Notes: generated by a model from the sequence alone, not told the origin. Positions 1-7,019 are shown, counted from the stretch's first letter. The stretch is DNA of 8,177 nucleotides from JAZDLC01 sp043802345 (GCA_043802345.1 JAZDLC010000291.1:1-8177), one strand, 5' to 3'. Numbers and translations are program-made.

Positions 1-2
1 GC

Positions 3-113
3 ATGCGATGGACGCACCCCGGCGGACAGCGGGTCCTGCACTTGCGGGCTCACTACCTGTCCAATAGATGGGATACGTTCTGGTCTGCGTACGAGACGCG
101 CCAGACAGGGTGA
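3..113 (+). pseudogene. Transposase C-terminal tail (partial, ISKra4-like)
   Basis: An open frame enters from the left edge and stops at TGA 111-113, giving 36 visible codons. Its peptide begins RWTHPGGQRVLHLRAHYLSN and continues with aromatic residues (RWDTFWSAY). A pattern of RW, a G-rich turn, an aliphatic L-LRA helix and a W-rich end resembles the C-terminus of ISKra4-like transposases as I recall them; this is pattern recognition, not an alignment. The ATG at position 3 is probably an internal methionine, since the gene most likely continues to the left of the window. I could not find the right inverted repeat or a target-site duplication, so I cannot say whether the element is intact. 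It could be another DDE transposase family. Confidence 0.45.
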
Positions 114-326
114 TGGCCTCGTTCAATGGGAGTTCCACCCGAGCGCGGAGGTGGTCGAAGCGCTGCCCGCGGGGCCTTCAAAGCGATTCCGTTCGTGTTC
201 CGTGGCGTCTTTGACGGATGCTGATCTCGGCGGGGAGGTCTCCTGGATTCCAGCTTCTGGCAGGTGCATGAGCGCTTGAAACCCAGGAGGACCGACAAGC
301 GTCGCAAGTTGGGGCGCTTTTCACAG

Positions 327-356
327 TTGCTACAAGTCCGCAACATGGGGTAACCT
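327..356 (+). promoter_or_regulatory. Weak candidate sigma70-like promoter for the FG-GAP gene
   Basis: TTGCTA (327-332) and TAACCT (351-356) are separated by 18 bases and lie about 60 bases upstream of the start at 419. The matches to the consensus are 4 of 6 and 3 of 6, so this is only a placement guess. It is the best-spaced pair I see in the gap. Confidence 0.18.
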
Positions 357-382
357 ACCGTTGCGAGAGTTCCGCCAATATC

Positions 383-401
383 CGGGGCAGGGGATGCCCC
401 G
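383..401 (+). promoter_or_regulatory. Small hairpin in the leader of the FG-GAP gene
   Basis: CGGGGC (383-388) pairs with GCCCCG (396-401) across a 7-base loop, giving an all-GC 6-bp stem. It ends seven bases before the likely ribosome site CGGAGA (409-414). It could influence initiation or mRNA stability, or be chance in GC-rich DNA. Confidence 0.25.
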
Positions 402-418
402 ACAGAACCGGAGATAGA

Positions 419-1795
419 ATGATGTTTCGATTCGTCTCGTTTCTTGCGGTGAGCCTGAGCCTGTCGCTGACCGCCATCGCTGGGGGAATCTCCGCGGTAC
501 CGGACTGGAGCCAGGAAGGAAACGTCGCGGACGCCTGGTATGGCGGTTCGGTGCAGGGCGCCGGTGATGTGAACGGTGACGGCTACGCCGACTTTCTGGT
601 CGGGGCGCCAGGATTCAGCCCGACGCCGGGCAACGCCAGGGGGCGCGCCTTTCTCTACCTGGGCAGTCCGATCGGAGCGTCGACAAGCTACGCCTGGATG
701 GTGGAAGGTCAGGCCTCCGGCGACAAGACGGGCACCGTGGCAGCCGCCGGGGATGTGAACGGCGACGGCTACTCCGATGTGATGATCGGTTCACCCGGCT
801 GGAACGGAACTCGCGGGCGAGTCCAGGTCTTCTTCGGCTCCAGCCAGGGCCTGTCGACCTCGGAAGATTGGTTCTTCGAGGGGACTGATCCCGGCAGCTT
901 CGCCGGGCAGGCGATCGCGACCGCCGGCGACGTCAACGGTGACGGCTATTCCGACATCTTGATCGGCCTCCAGTACGAGACCAACACGATGACCCAGCAG
1001 GGACGGGCACTGCTCTTCCTCGGGAGTTCGTCGGGTCCGGCGTTGCTCCCGGTGTGGGATCACCTCGGTACCGAGACGAGAGAGCGGTTTGGCGCCCAGG
1101 TAGCGCCCGCCGGCGATGTCAACGGCGACGGATTGAGCGACTTCCTGGTGGGGTCCAGAAGAGAAGACGTCTCCTTCGCGGGGCGCGCTTCGCTGTTTCT
1201 CGGCTCCGCCACGCCCGCCAGCATCACCGCTTCCTGGTCCCCAACGGGAAACGCGAATGACGATCTTGGGTTTTCGCTCTCCACCGCCGGAGACGCCAAC
1301 GGCGACGGCTACTCGGACATCGCCGTTTGCGTTCCGGGCATTGACACGGTGCAGATCTACAACGGCTCCGGGACCGGCCCCAGTCTGACCCCGAGCCGGT
1401 CGCTCTCGGTGCCGGGCGTCAACTACGCCTACAAGGCCGCCGCCGCCGGAGACGTCAACGGCGACGGCTACGCGGATCTGATCGTGGGCGCCCAGGGCAC
1501 GGGAAGGGCGTACGTCTACGCGGGCAGCGCCACCGGCCTGAAGACGACTCCTCTGTGGAGCCGGAGCGACGGGGAGCCGTCGTTCGGGGAAAACGTGGCC
1601 ACCGCCGGAGACATCAACGGCAACGGCTGCTCGGACCTGCTCATCGGCGCGCACCTGAAAGACAACGGCCAGACCGACGAGGGCAAGGCCTTACGTCTAT
1701 CACGGCGGCCTCAGGACGTTCGGCAGCACTTCCGTGGCCACCTTCACGGGAGTCCAGGACGAGAAGCTCGGGTCACGGATCGCCAGCGCGGGTGA
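419..1795 (+). CDS. Exported FG-GAP repeat beta-propeller protein, N-terminal part (frameshifted)
   Basis: This frame encodes the first half of a large secreted protein. Residues 1-21 form a Sec signal peptide with a hydrophobic, Ser/Leu-rich core and a likely cleavage site after AIA (19-21). Seven FG-GAP/integrin-alpha-like repeats follow, each with a calcium-loop motif of type DxNxDG. The first Asp falls at residues 50, 112, 171, 233, 292, 345 and 398. Each loop is followed by a hydrophobic strand (such as ADFLVGAPG) and later a YLGS-type strand. The family folds as a calcium-binding seven-bladed propeller, usually in extracellular binding or adhesion; the ligand here is unknown. The start ATG at 419 is followed by a second ATG at 422 and preceded by CGGAGA. 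The true reading leaves this frame at about 1691. The last 34 residues are out-of-frame, losing the repeat pattern and ending at TGA 1793-1795. The seventh loop is atypical, with Asn in the fifth position (NGNG). Confidence 0.9.
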   Translation: MMFRFVSFLAVSLSLSLTAIAGGISAVPDWSQEGNVADAWYGGSVQGAGDVNGDGYADFLVGAPGFSPTPGNARGRAFLYLGSPIGASTSYAWMVEGQASGDKTGTVAAAGDVNGDGYSDVMIGSPGWNGTRGRVQVFFGSSQGLSTSEDWFFEGTDPGSFAGQAIATAGDVNGDGYSDILIGLQYETNTMTQQGRALLFLGSSSGPALLPVWDHLGTETRERFGAQVAPAGDVNGDGLSDFLVGSRREDVSFAGRASLFLGSATPASITASWSPTGNANDDLGFSLSTAGDANGDGYSDIAVCVPGIDTVQIYNGSGTGPSLTPSRSLSVPGVNYAYKAAAAGDVNGDGYADLIVGAQGTGRAYVYAGSATGLKTTPLWSRSDGEPSFGENVATAGDINGNGCSDLLIGAHLKDNGQTDEGKALRLSRRPQDVRQHFRGHLHGSPGREARVTDRQRG

Positions 1796-2897
1796 CGTGA
1801 ACGGCGACGGCCGCGCCGACTGGATCGTCGGTTCGCCCAACTACTCGGATGGCAACACGAGCGAGGGCCGGATCATCCTCTACTACGGCGCTGCCGGCGG
1901 CCCCACTCCGATGGCCGTCGGATTCCAGGGCGAAGGCGAAGAGGACGACGCGATGCTCGGCAAGGCGATCGCGGCCGCCGGGGACGTGAACGGTGACGGC
2001 TACGACGATTTCATCGTGGGCGCTCCCGGCTCGAGCGCAGGCGCGCCATCGGCTGGAGCCGCCTGGCTTTACCAGGGCCCCGTGGCTCCTGGGGCCTCAC
2101 CGGCCTGGATCCTGTTGGGACACGCAACCTCCGGCGGCGTGGGCGGCGCCCTGGCTGGAGCAGGCGATGTGAACGGTGATGGGTACGACGACGTGCTGAT
2201 CCGCAGGGACTCGGCGACCGCCCAGATCGATCGGGTTGATCTCTATCTCGGTTCGAAAAACGGTTTGACGGACACCCCGTTCTGGAGCGCGGAGGGTGCT
2301 CAGCCCGGCGCCGCCTTCGGCGCCACGCTCACCGGACTCGGAGACGTGAACGGTGACAGCTACGACGACTTCGCCATCGCCGAGGCCTTCTGGACCGGCG
2401 TCCACACGCAGGAGGGAAGGGCTCTCGTCTTCCTCGGATCGGAAACTGGTCCGGCAGCAACCGCGGACTGGACCATCCCGGGCGGCGCCGACATGGCCTG
2501 GCTCGGGAAGGTGGCGCAGGCGGGCGATGTGAACGGGGATGGATTCTGCGAACTGCTCGTCGCCTCTCCCACGCTGGGCGGAGGCGGAACGATCCGGCTC
2601 TACAGGGGGTCCCCCACGGGACTCGGCAGCGTGCCCTCCTGGGTGCGGTCGGAGTCGGAAGTGGGGGCCCTGTTCGGCACCACGATGGTGGGTGGCGGCG
2701 ACGTCAACGGCGACGGCTTCGATGACGTGGTGATCGGCGCCATGATGGAGGACGACGTCTTCACCAACGAAGGCAAGGCCTACTTCTATCTGGGAAGTGC
2801 CGCCGGCCTGAACAACCCGGAGTGGACCGCCACGGGCGGAGTCGCGAGCGGCCGCTTCGGCGCCGGGCTGGCGCTTGGCGACCTTGACGGCGACGGG
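566..2897 (+). repeat. Fourteen tandem FG-GAP calcium-loop repeats (coding)
   Basis: The near-identical DNA core encoding GDVNGDG recurs 14 times. The Asp codons begin at 566, 752, 929, 1115, 1292, 1451, 1610, 1794, 1983, 2166, 2343, 2526, 2700 and 2880. Intervals are 159-189 bases, equal to one 53-63-residue blade. Variants are DANGDG at 1292, DINGNG at 1610, DVNGDS at 2343 and DLDGDG at 2880. Only the core is conserved; the rest of each unit diverges, as in an old protein repeat rather than a recent DNA duplication. Fourteen units fit two seven-bladed propellers, with the seventh unit ending just at the frameshift. Confidence 0.9.
1688..1697 (+). other. Single-base frameshift splitting the FG-GAP gene
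   Basis: In the upstream frame the codons read GAG GGC AAG GCC TTA CGT. FG-GAP blades typically read EGKAYVY here, and that is obtained if one T at 1691-1692 is skipped (GCC TAC GTC TAT). From 1692 the other frame continues with the repeat pattern to 4058. The distance between the calcium loops on each side becomes 61 residues, within the 53-63 seen elsewhere, so only one base appears to be extra. It may be a sequencing or assembly error or a real inactivating mutation. I see no recognised slippery heptamer or stimulatory structure favouring programmed frameshifting. Confidence 0.85.
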
Positions 2898-4058
2898 CTG
2901 TCTGACCTGCTGGTCGGCGCCCCATTCCAGGATGGCGGGCCCGGTAGCGACTCGGGCCTGGTCAAGCTCTATCCGGCCAACGACGGGTTCGGCTCCGGCC
3001 TGCTGCCAAGGCAGGGAACCGCCGCGGCGCCCGTGGCGGCCGGAAACGGCGTCCACGACGACACGATCGTCAGCCGGCTGCGGGCCCGTTCGCCACATGG
3101 CCGGCAGGTGGTCCAGGTGCAGATCGAAACCCGTCCTTTCGGCGCTCTGTTCGGAGGACCCGCCATCGATGAAAGCACCTACCAGACGCTGGCGCCGGCC
3201 GACACCGGCGTGGGCGGCCTGCAGGTGGTGAACTCAACGGGGGGCCTCGCCAAGGGCGGATACCACTGGCGGACCAGGGTGCTGAACAACCTCAAGGACT
3301 CGCCCTGGATGCCGACCTCCCGCTGGGTTTCGGTCAACGGCGCCGGCTTGAACAGCCGGCACATCCGGCTGATGGGCAAGCGCCACATCTTCCTCCCCGG
3401 CGACACGCTTCAGGTGGCCTTCAATGAAGGGGTCGGGCAGGAGCACGACATCCTGTTCGACGGGCTCGCGGGATCGAAGCTCAAGCTCGTCTTCCCCCAG
3501 ACGAACACGGCGATGACCACTCTGCTGATGGTGCTCGATCCCGCGGGTGAGTATGTCAAGGTCCTGGCCTTGGATCAGTCCAGCAGCAAGGTGCAGAAGG
3601 CCAAGGTGAAGCTGAAGACCACCGGGACGCACATCCTGCGCCTGCTCCGGATCACCGGCACGGTCCCGTTGAACATTGCCACGAGCCGCACGATTCCGAC
3701 CGCGGGCAAGCCGTTCTCGGGCAGCGTGAAGCGGGACAAGACCACCGGCGTCGCCCTCCTGACCGTGCTGGCCCTCGAGGGAGCGCAACTGGACGCGATG
3801 TTCAAGCCGAAGAGCAACTTCAGCGGGCCCATGGCGTTGATCTTCTTCAGTCCTGCCGGGACCGCGATCGACCTCACGGCTGGCGGGTACCAGCAGTCGC
3901 TGCCGGACGGCAGCATTCAGCTGACCGGCGTCCCGCTCGGCAACCTGGGTGCCTACCAGGTGCAGATCCAGGGATTCGCGGCCGACAATGAGAAGGTCAA
4001 GGTCACCCTGACGCCGACCCAGCCCCCGGCCGGATCAGCCACCGTGATCGTGAACTGA
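1734..4058 (+). CDS. FG-GAP repeat protein, C-terminal part (continuation after frameshift)
   Basis: This is the continuation of the gene that starts at 419. The coding sense resumes at 1692; the GTG at 1734 is only the first possible start, lies mid-blade, and has no ribosome site or signal peptide. Repaired, the whole protein is about 1,212 residues. Residues below count from this GTG. Seven more calcium loops have their first Asp at 21, 84, 145, 204, 265, 323 and 383, forming a probable second seven-bladed propeller. The fourth ends in Ser instead of Gly and the last is a canonical DLDGDG. Residues about 440-540 look like a fibronectin-III-like segment (GGYHWRTRV at 508-516). Residues about 557-645 resemble a PPC-type beta-sandwich (DILFDGLAGSKLKLVF, then MVLDPAGEYV). 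Residues about 660-774 form a further beta-rich unit. There is no C-terminal membrane helix or recognised sorting tail. The product is probably secreted or surface-associated. The propeller call is firm; the C-terminal domain names are tentative. Confidence 0.88.
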   Translation: MATFTGVQDEKLGSRIASAGDVNGDGRADWIVGSPNYSDGNTSEGRIILYYGAAGGPTPMAVGFQGEGEEDDAMLGKAIAAAGDVNGDGYDDFIVGAPGSSAGAPSAGAAWLYQGPVAPGASPAWILLGHATSGGVGGALAGAGDVNGDGYDDVLIRRDSATAQIDRVDLYLGSKNGLTDTPFWSAEGAQPGAAFGATLTGLGDVNGDSYDDFAIAEAFWTGVHTQEGRALVFLGSETGPAATADWTIPGGADMAWLGKVAQAGDVNGDGFCELLVASPTLGGGGTIRLYRGSPTGLGSVPSWVRSESEVGALFGTTMVGGGDVNGDGFDDVVIGAMMEDDVFTNEGKAYFYLGSAAGLNNPEWTATGGVASGRFGAGLALGDLDGDGLSDLLVGAPFQDGGPGSDSGLVKLYPANDGFGSGLLPRQGTAAAPVAAGNGVHDDTIVSRLRARSPHGRQVVQVQIETRPFGALFGGPAIDESTYQTLAPADTGVGGLQVVNSTGGLAKGGYHWRTRVLNNLKDSPWMPTSRWVSVNGAGLNSRHIRLMGKRHIFLPGDTLQVAFNEGVGQEHDILFDGLAGSKLKLVFPQTNTAMTTLLMVLDPAGEYVKVLALDQSSSKVQKAKVKLKTTGTHILRLLRITGTVPLNIATSRTIPTAGKPFSGSVKRDKTTGVALLTVLALEGAQLDAMFKPKSNFSGPMALIFFSPAGTAIDLTAGGYQQSLPDGSIQLTGVPLGNLGAYQVQIQGFAADNEKVKVTLTPTQPPAGSATVIVN

Positions 4059-4103
4059 CCCCGCCTCCTTTCATTCGGCGTGGCAGGCCCGGCTCTTCGG
4101 ATC

Positions 4104-4154
4104 ACCGAGAAGGAGCCTGTGCGGCGGAATCTGCCGCACAGGCTCCTTCTCGGT
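4104..4154 (+). terminator. Perfect 22-bp hairpin, probable terminator of the FG-GAP gene
   Basis: Bases 4104-4125 are the exact reverse complement of 4133-4154, with a 7-base loop (GGAATCT, 4126-4132). The arms begin ACCGAGAAGGAGCC and close on GTGCGGC. The structure starts 46 bases after the stop at 4058 and ends 40 bases before the next gene. There is no true T-run after the stem (TCTGCTAGG follows), so it is not a textbook Rho-independent terminator. Position and stem strength still make termination or 3'-end protection the likeliest role. A small inverted-repeat mobile unit is the main alternative. Confidence 0.7.
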
Positions 4155-4194
4155 TCTGCTAGGTTCTGACGCAACTCGCCATCATGAGGGCTCC

Positions 4195-4665
4195 ATGACG
4201 CACCGGATCCTGTTCGTCTGCCTCGGAAACATCTGCCGCTCCCCACTGGGGGAAGGGATCATGCGCCATCTCGTTCGGGACGCAGGCCTCGAGGATCGCA
4301 TCGAGGTCGATTCCGCTGGAACCGGGGCCTACCACGCCGGTGAAGCGCCGGACCCTCGTTCCCGGGAAGTCGCCGGTAAGCACGGCATCTCCCTCGACGG
4401 CCAGAGAGCCCGCAAGGTGGCACCGGAGGACTTCCACGACTTCGACCTGGTGCTGGCGATGGACCAAAAGAACCTGGAGGACCTGCGCGCGAGTTGTCCT
4501 CCCGCGGAACGGAAGAGGCTCCGGCTCATGCGCAGCTTCGACCCGGAGGGCGGGGCGGATGTCCCGGATCCGTATTTCGGGGGGGCCAGCGGGTTTGAGG
4601 ACGTGTTCGCGATGGTGCACCGCTGCTGCGAGTCGCTGCTGGAGAGCCTGGTCCGTGACCCATGA
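4195..4665 (+). CDS. Low-molecular-weight protein-tyrosine phosphatase
   Basis: The 156-residue product has the family's usual length and catalytic set. The N-terminal P-loop reads CLGNICRS, with nucleophile Cys9 and phosphate-binding Arg15 (C-x5-R), followed by Ser16 and Pro17. The general-acid loop is DPYFGG with Asp125, and the conserved VDSAGTGAYHAGE segment covers residues 38-50. The cytosolic enzyme hydrolyses phosphotyrosine. Bacterial members often control tyrosine kinases of capsule or exopolysaccharide export (Wzb/Ptp type), while the related fold in ArsC reduces arsenate. The DPY loop and lack of ArsC-type distal cysteines favour phosphatase. The ATG at 4195 has GAGGG at 4186-4190. 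No tyrosine kinase gene is in the window, so the substrate is unknown. A second cysteine in the P-loop (Cys14) is common in the family and may allow redox control. The gene lies after the hairpin at 4104-4154, so it is probably transcribed apart from the FG-GAP gene, and 81 bases before the Usp-like gene. Confidence 0.92.
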   Translation: MTHRILFVCLGNICRSPLGEGIMRHLVRDAGLEDRIEVDSAGTGAYHAGEAPDPRSREVAGKHGISLDGQRARKVAPEDFHDFDLVLAMDQKNLEDLRASCPPAERKRLRLMRSFDPEGGADVPDPYFGGASGFEDVFAMVHRCCESLLESLVRDP

Positions 4666-4746
4666 ACGGCTGATCGAGGGCGCTATGTCGGCTGAGAGCT
4701 TCCTGTGAGGCGACTCCACCGCTAACCTCTCTGCCGGGACCTTGAA
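4666..4746 (+). other. Short gap between phosphatase and Usp-like gene
   Basis: The 81-base gap could carry a promoter for the coupled cassette, but I see no convincing -35/-10 pair and no hairpin. It ends in a weak GGGA-type site before ATG 4747. It is equally compatible with the phosphatase being the first gene of the same operon. Confidence 0.4.
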
Positions 4747-5607
4747 ATGACCAACATAGACCAGTTCGAAAGTGCTTTCCGCGCCGCCGATCGAGCGGTC
4801 TACCGGTACGAGCCGCCGGCCATCGGCAAGCTGATGCTGGTCACCGACCTGCAAGGGGAGGACGCCCAGGAGTTCGCGGCCCGGCTGGAATCCTTCCTGT
4901 CCGTCCTCGGAGACGGTCCCGAGCTTCGCGTCGAGGTGGTGGAAGGCGAACGCTTCCAGACTGTCGGAGATCTGCTGTCACTGGTGGAGACGGAAGAACC
5001 GGACCTGGTGGTGACGTTCCGGCACCTTCACAGCATCGCCTGGAAATGGCCCTATTCCCTGGGCGAGCACGTGGATGTCCTGACGCAGGTCGCCCCCTGC
5101 CCGGTGATGGTCGTGCCCCACCCTGGCCGGGGGGGTACCCTCGAGCATGCCCTCAAGAACACCGATCAGGTCATGGCGATCACGGACCGCCTGACCGGCG
5201 ACAACCGCCTGGTCAACTACGCGGCGCGCTTCACCCAGCCTGGCGGCACGCTTCACCTCAGCCATGTAGAGGATCGCGGGCAGTTCGAGCGCATGATGGA
5301 GCTGATCTCGAAGATTCCGTCGATCAACACGGAGTCGGCCCGCGAGGAGTTGCTGAAGCGCCTGATGAAGGAACCCGCTGACTATATCGAGTCGTGCCGC
5401 AACGGCCTCGAAGCCTGCGGCCGGCCGGTCAGGGTCGAAAGCGTGGTTCTTCTCGGCCGGCGCCTGGCCGAATACCGCAGGCTGGTGGAGGCGCACAGCA
5501 TCGATCTGCTCGTGATGAACACTCGTGAGGAGGATCAACTTGCCATGAATGGTCTGGCCTATCCCCTCGCGGTGGAACTGCGGTCCATTCCCCTCCTGCT
5601 GCTCTGA
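4747..5607 (+). CDS. Two-domain universal stress protein (UspA-like), degenerate ATP loop
   Basis: The 286-residue soluble protein appears to be two tandem UspA-like alpha/beta domains. Domain 1 (about 25-125) has an early strand KLMLVTDL and ends with PDLVVTFRH, then CPVMVVPHP. Domain 2 (about 140-286) has QVMAITD, a central strand VRVESVVLLG, and the terminal block SIDLLVMNTRE to SIPLLLL. The canonical nucleotide motif G-x2-G-x9-G-S/T, normally just after DLLVMG, is absent: domain 2 reads MNTREEDQLAMNG. ATP binding in the classical way is therefore unlikely. The start at 4747 has only a weak GGGA-type site. The stop TGA 5605-5607 shares its A with the ATG of the transporter, so the two are translationally coupled. 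Usp domains fused or adjacent to ion transporters are known to act as regulatory subunits, and such a role is my inference here. The Usp assignment rests on fold-like sequence pattern. Confidence 0.72.
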   Translation: MTNIDQFESAFRAADRAVYRYEPPAIGKLMLVTDLQGEDAQEFAARLESFLSVLGDGPELRVEVVEGERFQTVGDLLSLVETEEPDLVVTFRHLHSIAWKWPYSLGEHVDVLTQVAPCPVMVVPHPGRGGTLEHALKNTDQVMAITDRLTGDNRLVNYAARFTQPGGTLHLSHVEDRGQFERMMELISKIPSINTESAREELLKRLMKEPADYIESCRNGLEACGRPVRVESVVLLGRRLAEYRRLVEAHSIDLLVMNTREEDQLAMNGLAYPLAVELRSIPLLLL

Positions 5608-7019
5608 TGATGCTGTCACCAATCTTGCTGCAAACGGACGCACCCGGCCATCCCGACGTTCCCCTCGCCGTCACGCTCCTCTTCGGGGGGGTGCTTCTCG
5701 CCATGATCGGCTGCCTGGCGTTCGAGGAGAAGCTGCACGCCCGCAAATCGATCATCACCGGCGCCTTCGCCGCGATCAGCCTGCTGCTGGGAACCGCCTT
5801 CGACCTGCTTCCGTTCGGTCCGGTCACGGTCGGCGGGCACGCGCTGGACCTTCCGGTCTACGTCCCCGGTATCGACTGGAATGTGATCGCCATCATCCTC
5901 GGATCGAGCCTGTTCGTGGATGTCGCGTCCAAGAGCGGGTTGTTCACCTGGGTCGCGATCCGATTGACCAAGGCCTCCGGAGGCGATCCGCTCCGGTTGT
6001 TGCTCTTCTACGGCTGCATGACCGTGCTCTTCTCGGCGGTGCTCAACAACGTCACGGCCATGATCATCGTCGGTTCGCTGACCGTGGTCTCTCTTGACCG
6101 ACTCTCCCGGAGGGATCTGCTGCTCGGGTTCCTGCTCACGGAAGGTCTCTTGACCAACATCGGCGGCTTGTTGACCCTGATCAGTTCCGTGCCGAACATC
6201 ATCGCCGGCACCGCGGCGGGGATCAGCTTCGCGAAGTTCTTCCTGGTCGCCAGCCCGTTCGTGCTGGTCACCACCTTCGCCACGATTCTCATGGCAGCCA
6301 GGATCTTCCGCATCAGGAAGCTGACCGACCAGAAGGCGAGGGACGAGGCGCGGACCATGGTGGTCGGGTTCGAGGAGAACGACGGCATCGAGAGCAGATG
6401 GTTCTTCTGGTTCGGCTCGATCATGCTGGTGGCCTTCATCGGCACCATCGCCACCGCGTCGGTCCTGCCGTGGATCAAGGATCTGGGGCTCGGCTACGTG
6501 GCGCTCTTCTTCGGCCTGGTCATGCTGGTCCGGTACAAAGCCACCGCCGAGAAGTTCTATCAGGCCATCGACTGGGATCTGCTCGGGTTCTTCGCCTCCC
6601 TCTTCGTGATCATCAACGTCATGGAGTACGCGGAAGTGCTGTCGTTGATCGGCTCCGGACTGGAAAAGGTCATCGCGCAGGGAGAACTCGCCGGATCCGG
6701 ACTGACCCTGATTCTCTCCGCCGCGGCCAGCTCGGTGACCGACAACATTCCGTTGACAGCCATGCTGGCCAAGATCATGGGGGCCGACCCGGAGATCGGC
6801 CCCAATCCAGACTCACCTTTCTGGTGGTCGGTGATCTTCGGCGCCAATCTCGGTGGTAACCTGACGCCCATAGGGTCCGCCTCCACGCTGGTGGCGGTGA
6901 CCATTATCCACAAGGAGAAGCTGAGAATGTCGTTCGCCTCGTTCTGCAAGGCGGCCCTGCCGTTCGCCCTGGTCCAGATCGTGCTCGCCACGGCATACCT
7001 GCTGCTGTTCCTGCGATGA
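5607..7019 (+). CDS. ArsB/NhaD (ion transporter superfamily) membrane permease
   Basis: This 470-residue integral membrane protein has about 11-12 hydrophobic segments in two inverted-repeat halves. Family signatures appear in both: FVDVASKSG (103-111), LNNVTAMIIVG (146-156) and NIGGLLTLISSVPNII (184-199) in the first; SVTDNIPLTAM (376-386) and GANLGGNLTPIGSAST (412-427) in the second. The paired NN-T/DN-x-P helices and the GG-x-TPIGS hairpin loops match the CitMHS/ArsB/NhaD group, which includes Na+/H+ antiporters, arsenite pumps and dicarboxylate carriers. The loop at about 235-265 is polar and cytosolic. NhaD-like Na+/H+ exchange is the most likely role, but anion transport cannot be excluded. 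The start overlaps the Usp-like stop by one base, with no Shine-Dalgarno sequence, and a second ATG follows at 5610. The stop overlaps the lipoprotein start by four bases (ATGA). Confidence 0.85.
   Translation: MMLSPILLQTDAPGHPDVPLAVTLLFGGVLLAMIGCLAFEEKLHARKSIITGAFAAISLLLGTAFDLLPFGPVTVGGHALDLPVYVPGIDWNVIAIILGSSLFVDVASKSGLFTWVAIRLTKASGGDPLRLLLFYGCMTVLFSAVLNNVTAMIIVGSLTVVSLDRLSRRDLLLGFLLTEGLLTNIGGLLTLISSVPNIIAGTAAGISFAKFFLVASPFVLVTTFATILMAARIFRIRKLTDQKARDEARTMVVGFEENDGIESRWFFWFGSIMLVAFIGTIATASVLPWIKDLGLGYVALFFGLVMLVRYKATAEKFYQAIDWDLLGFFASLFVIINVMEYAEVLSLIGSGLEKVIAQGELAGSGLTLILSAAASSVTDNIPLTAMLAKIMGADPEIGPNPDSPFWWSVIFGANLGGNLTPIGSASTLVAVTIIHKEKLRMSFASFCKAALPFALVQIVLATAYLLLFLR

Larger units (their letters stand above)
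114..418. other. Intergenic stretch without a convincing gene
   Basis: About 300 bases lie between the transposase-like tail and the FG-GAP gene. The frames are short, lack recognisable domains, and have no start with a ribosome site. A 97-codon minus-strand frame over 53-346 is Arg/Pro-rich and looks like a GC-rich shadow. The region may hold the right end of the insertion element plus the promoter of the FG-GAP gene. Short complementary pentamers recur near its end (GTTGC 326-330, GCAAC 340-344, GTTGC 360-364). These could form alternative small stems but are too short to call. Confidence 0.5.

Noticed and set aside
272..302. Imperfect inverted repeat GCGCTTG / CAAGCGT
   Set aside because: Seven pairs including one wobble across a 17-base loop; expected by chance in GC-rich sequence.
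53..346. Minus-strand frame of 97 codons in the leading gap
   Set aside because: Arg/Pro-rich, no domain, no ribosome site and it overlaps the transposase-like tail.
791..1654. Minus-strand frame of 287 codons
   Set aside because: It lies opposite the FG-GAP repeats; its own repeats (VAVDVSGG) are antisense images of the calcium-loop codons. No domain or ribosome site.
1685..1700. Programmed ribosomal frameshift
   Set aside because: No recognised slippery sequence, no internal Shine-Dalgarno stimulator and no clear downstream pseudoknot; error or mutation is simpler.
566..2897. Regularly spaced repeats resembling a CRISPR or DNA satellite
   Set aside because: The repeats are in-frame calcium-loop codons with 159-189-base spacing and divergent intervening coding sequence.
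2097..3098. Minus-strand frame of 333 codons
   Set aside because: Antisense to the second propeller; Arg/Gly/Ala-rich composition typical of a shadow in GC-rich DNA.
4195..4665. Arsenate reductase (ArsC) paired with an ArsB pump
   Set aside because: The CLGNICRS P-loop and the DPYFGG acid loop fit a tyrosine phosphatase, and the ArsC distal redox cysteine pair is not apparent. The permease is also closer in context to Usp-linked exchangers, with no ArsR or ArsA nearby.
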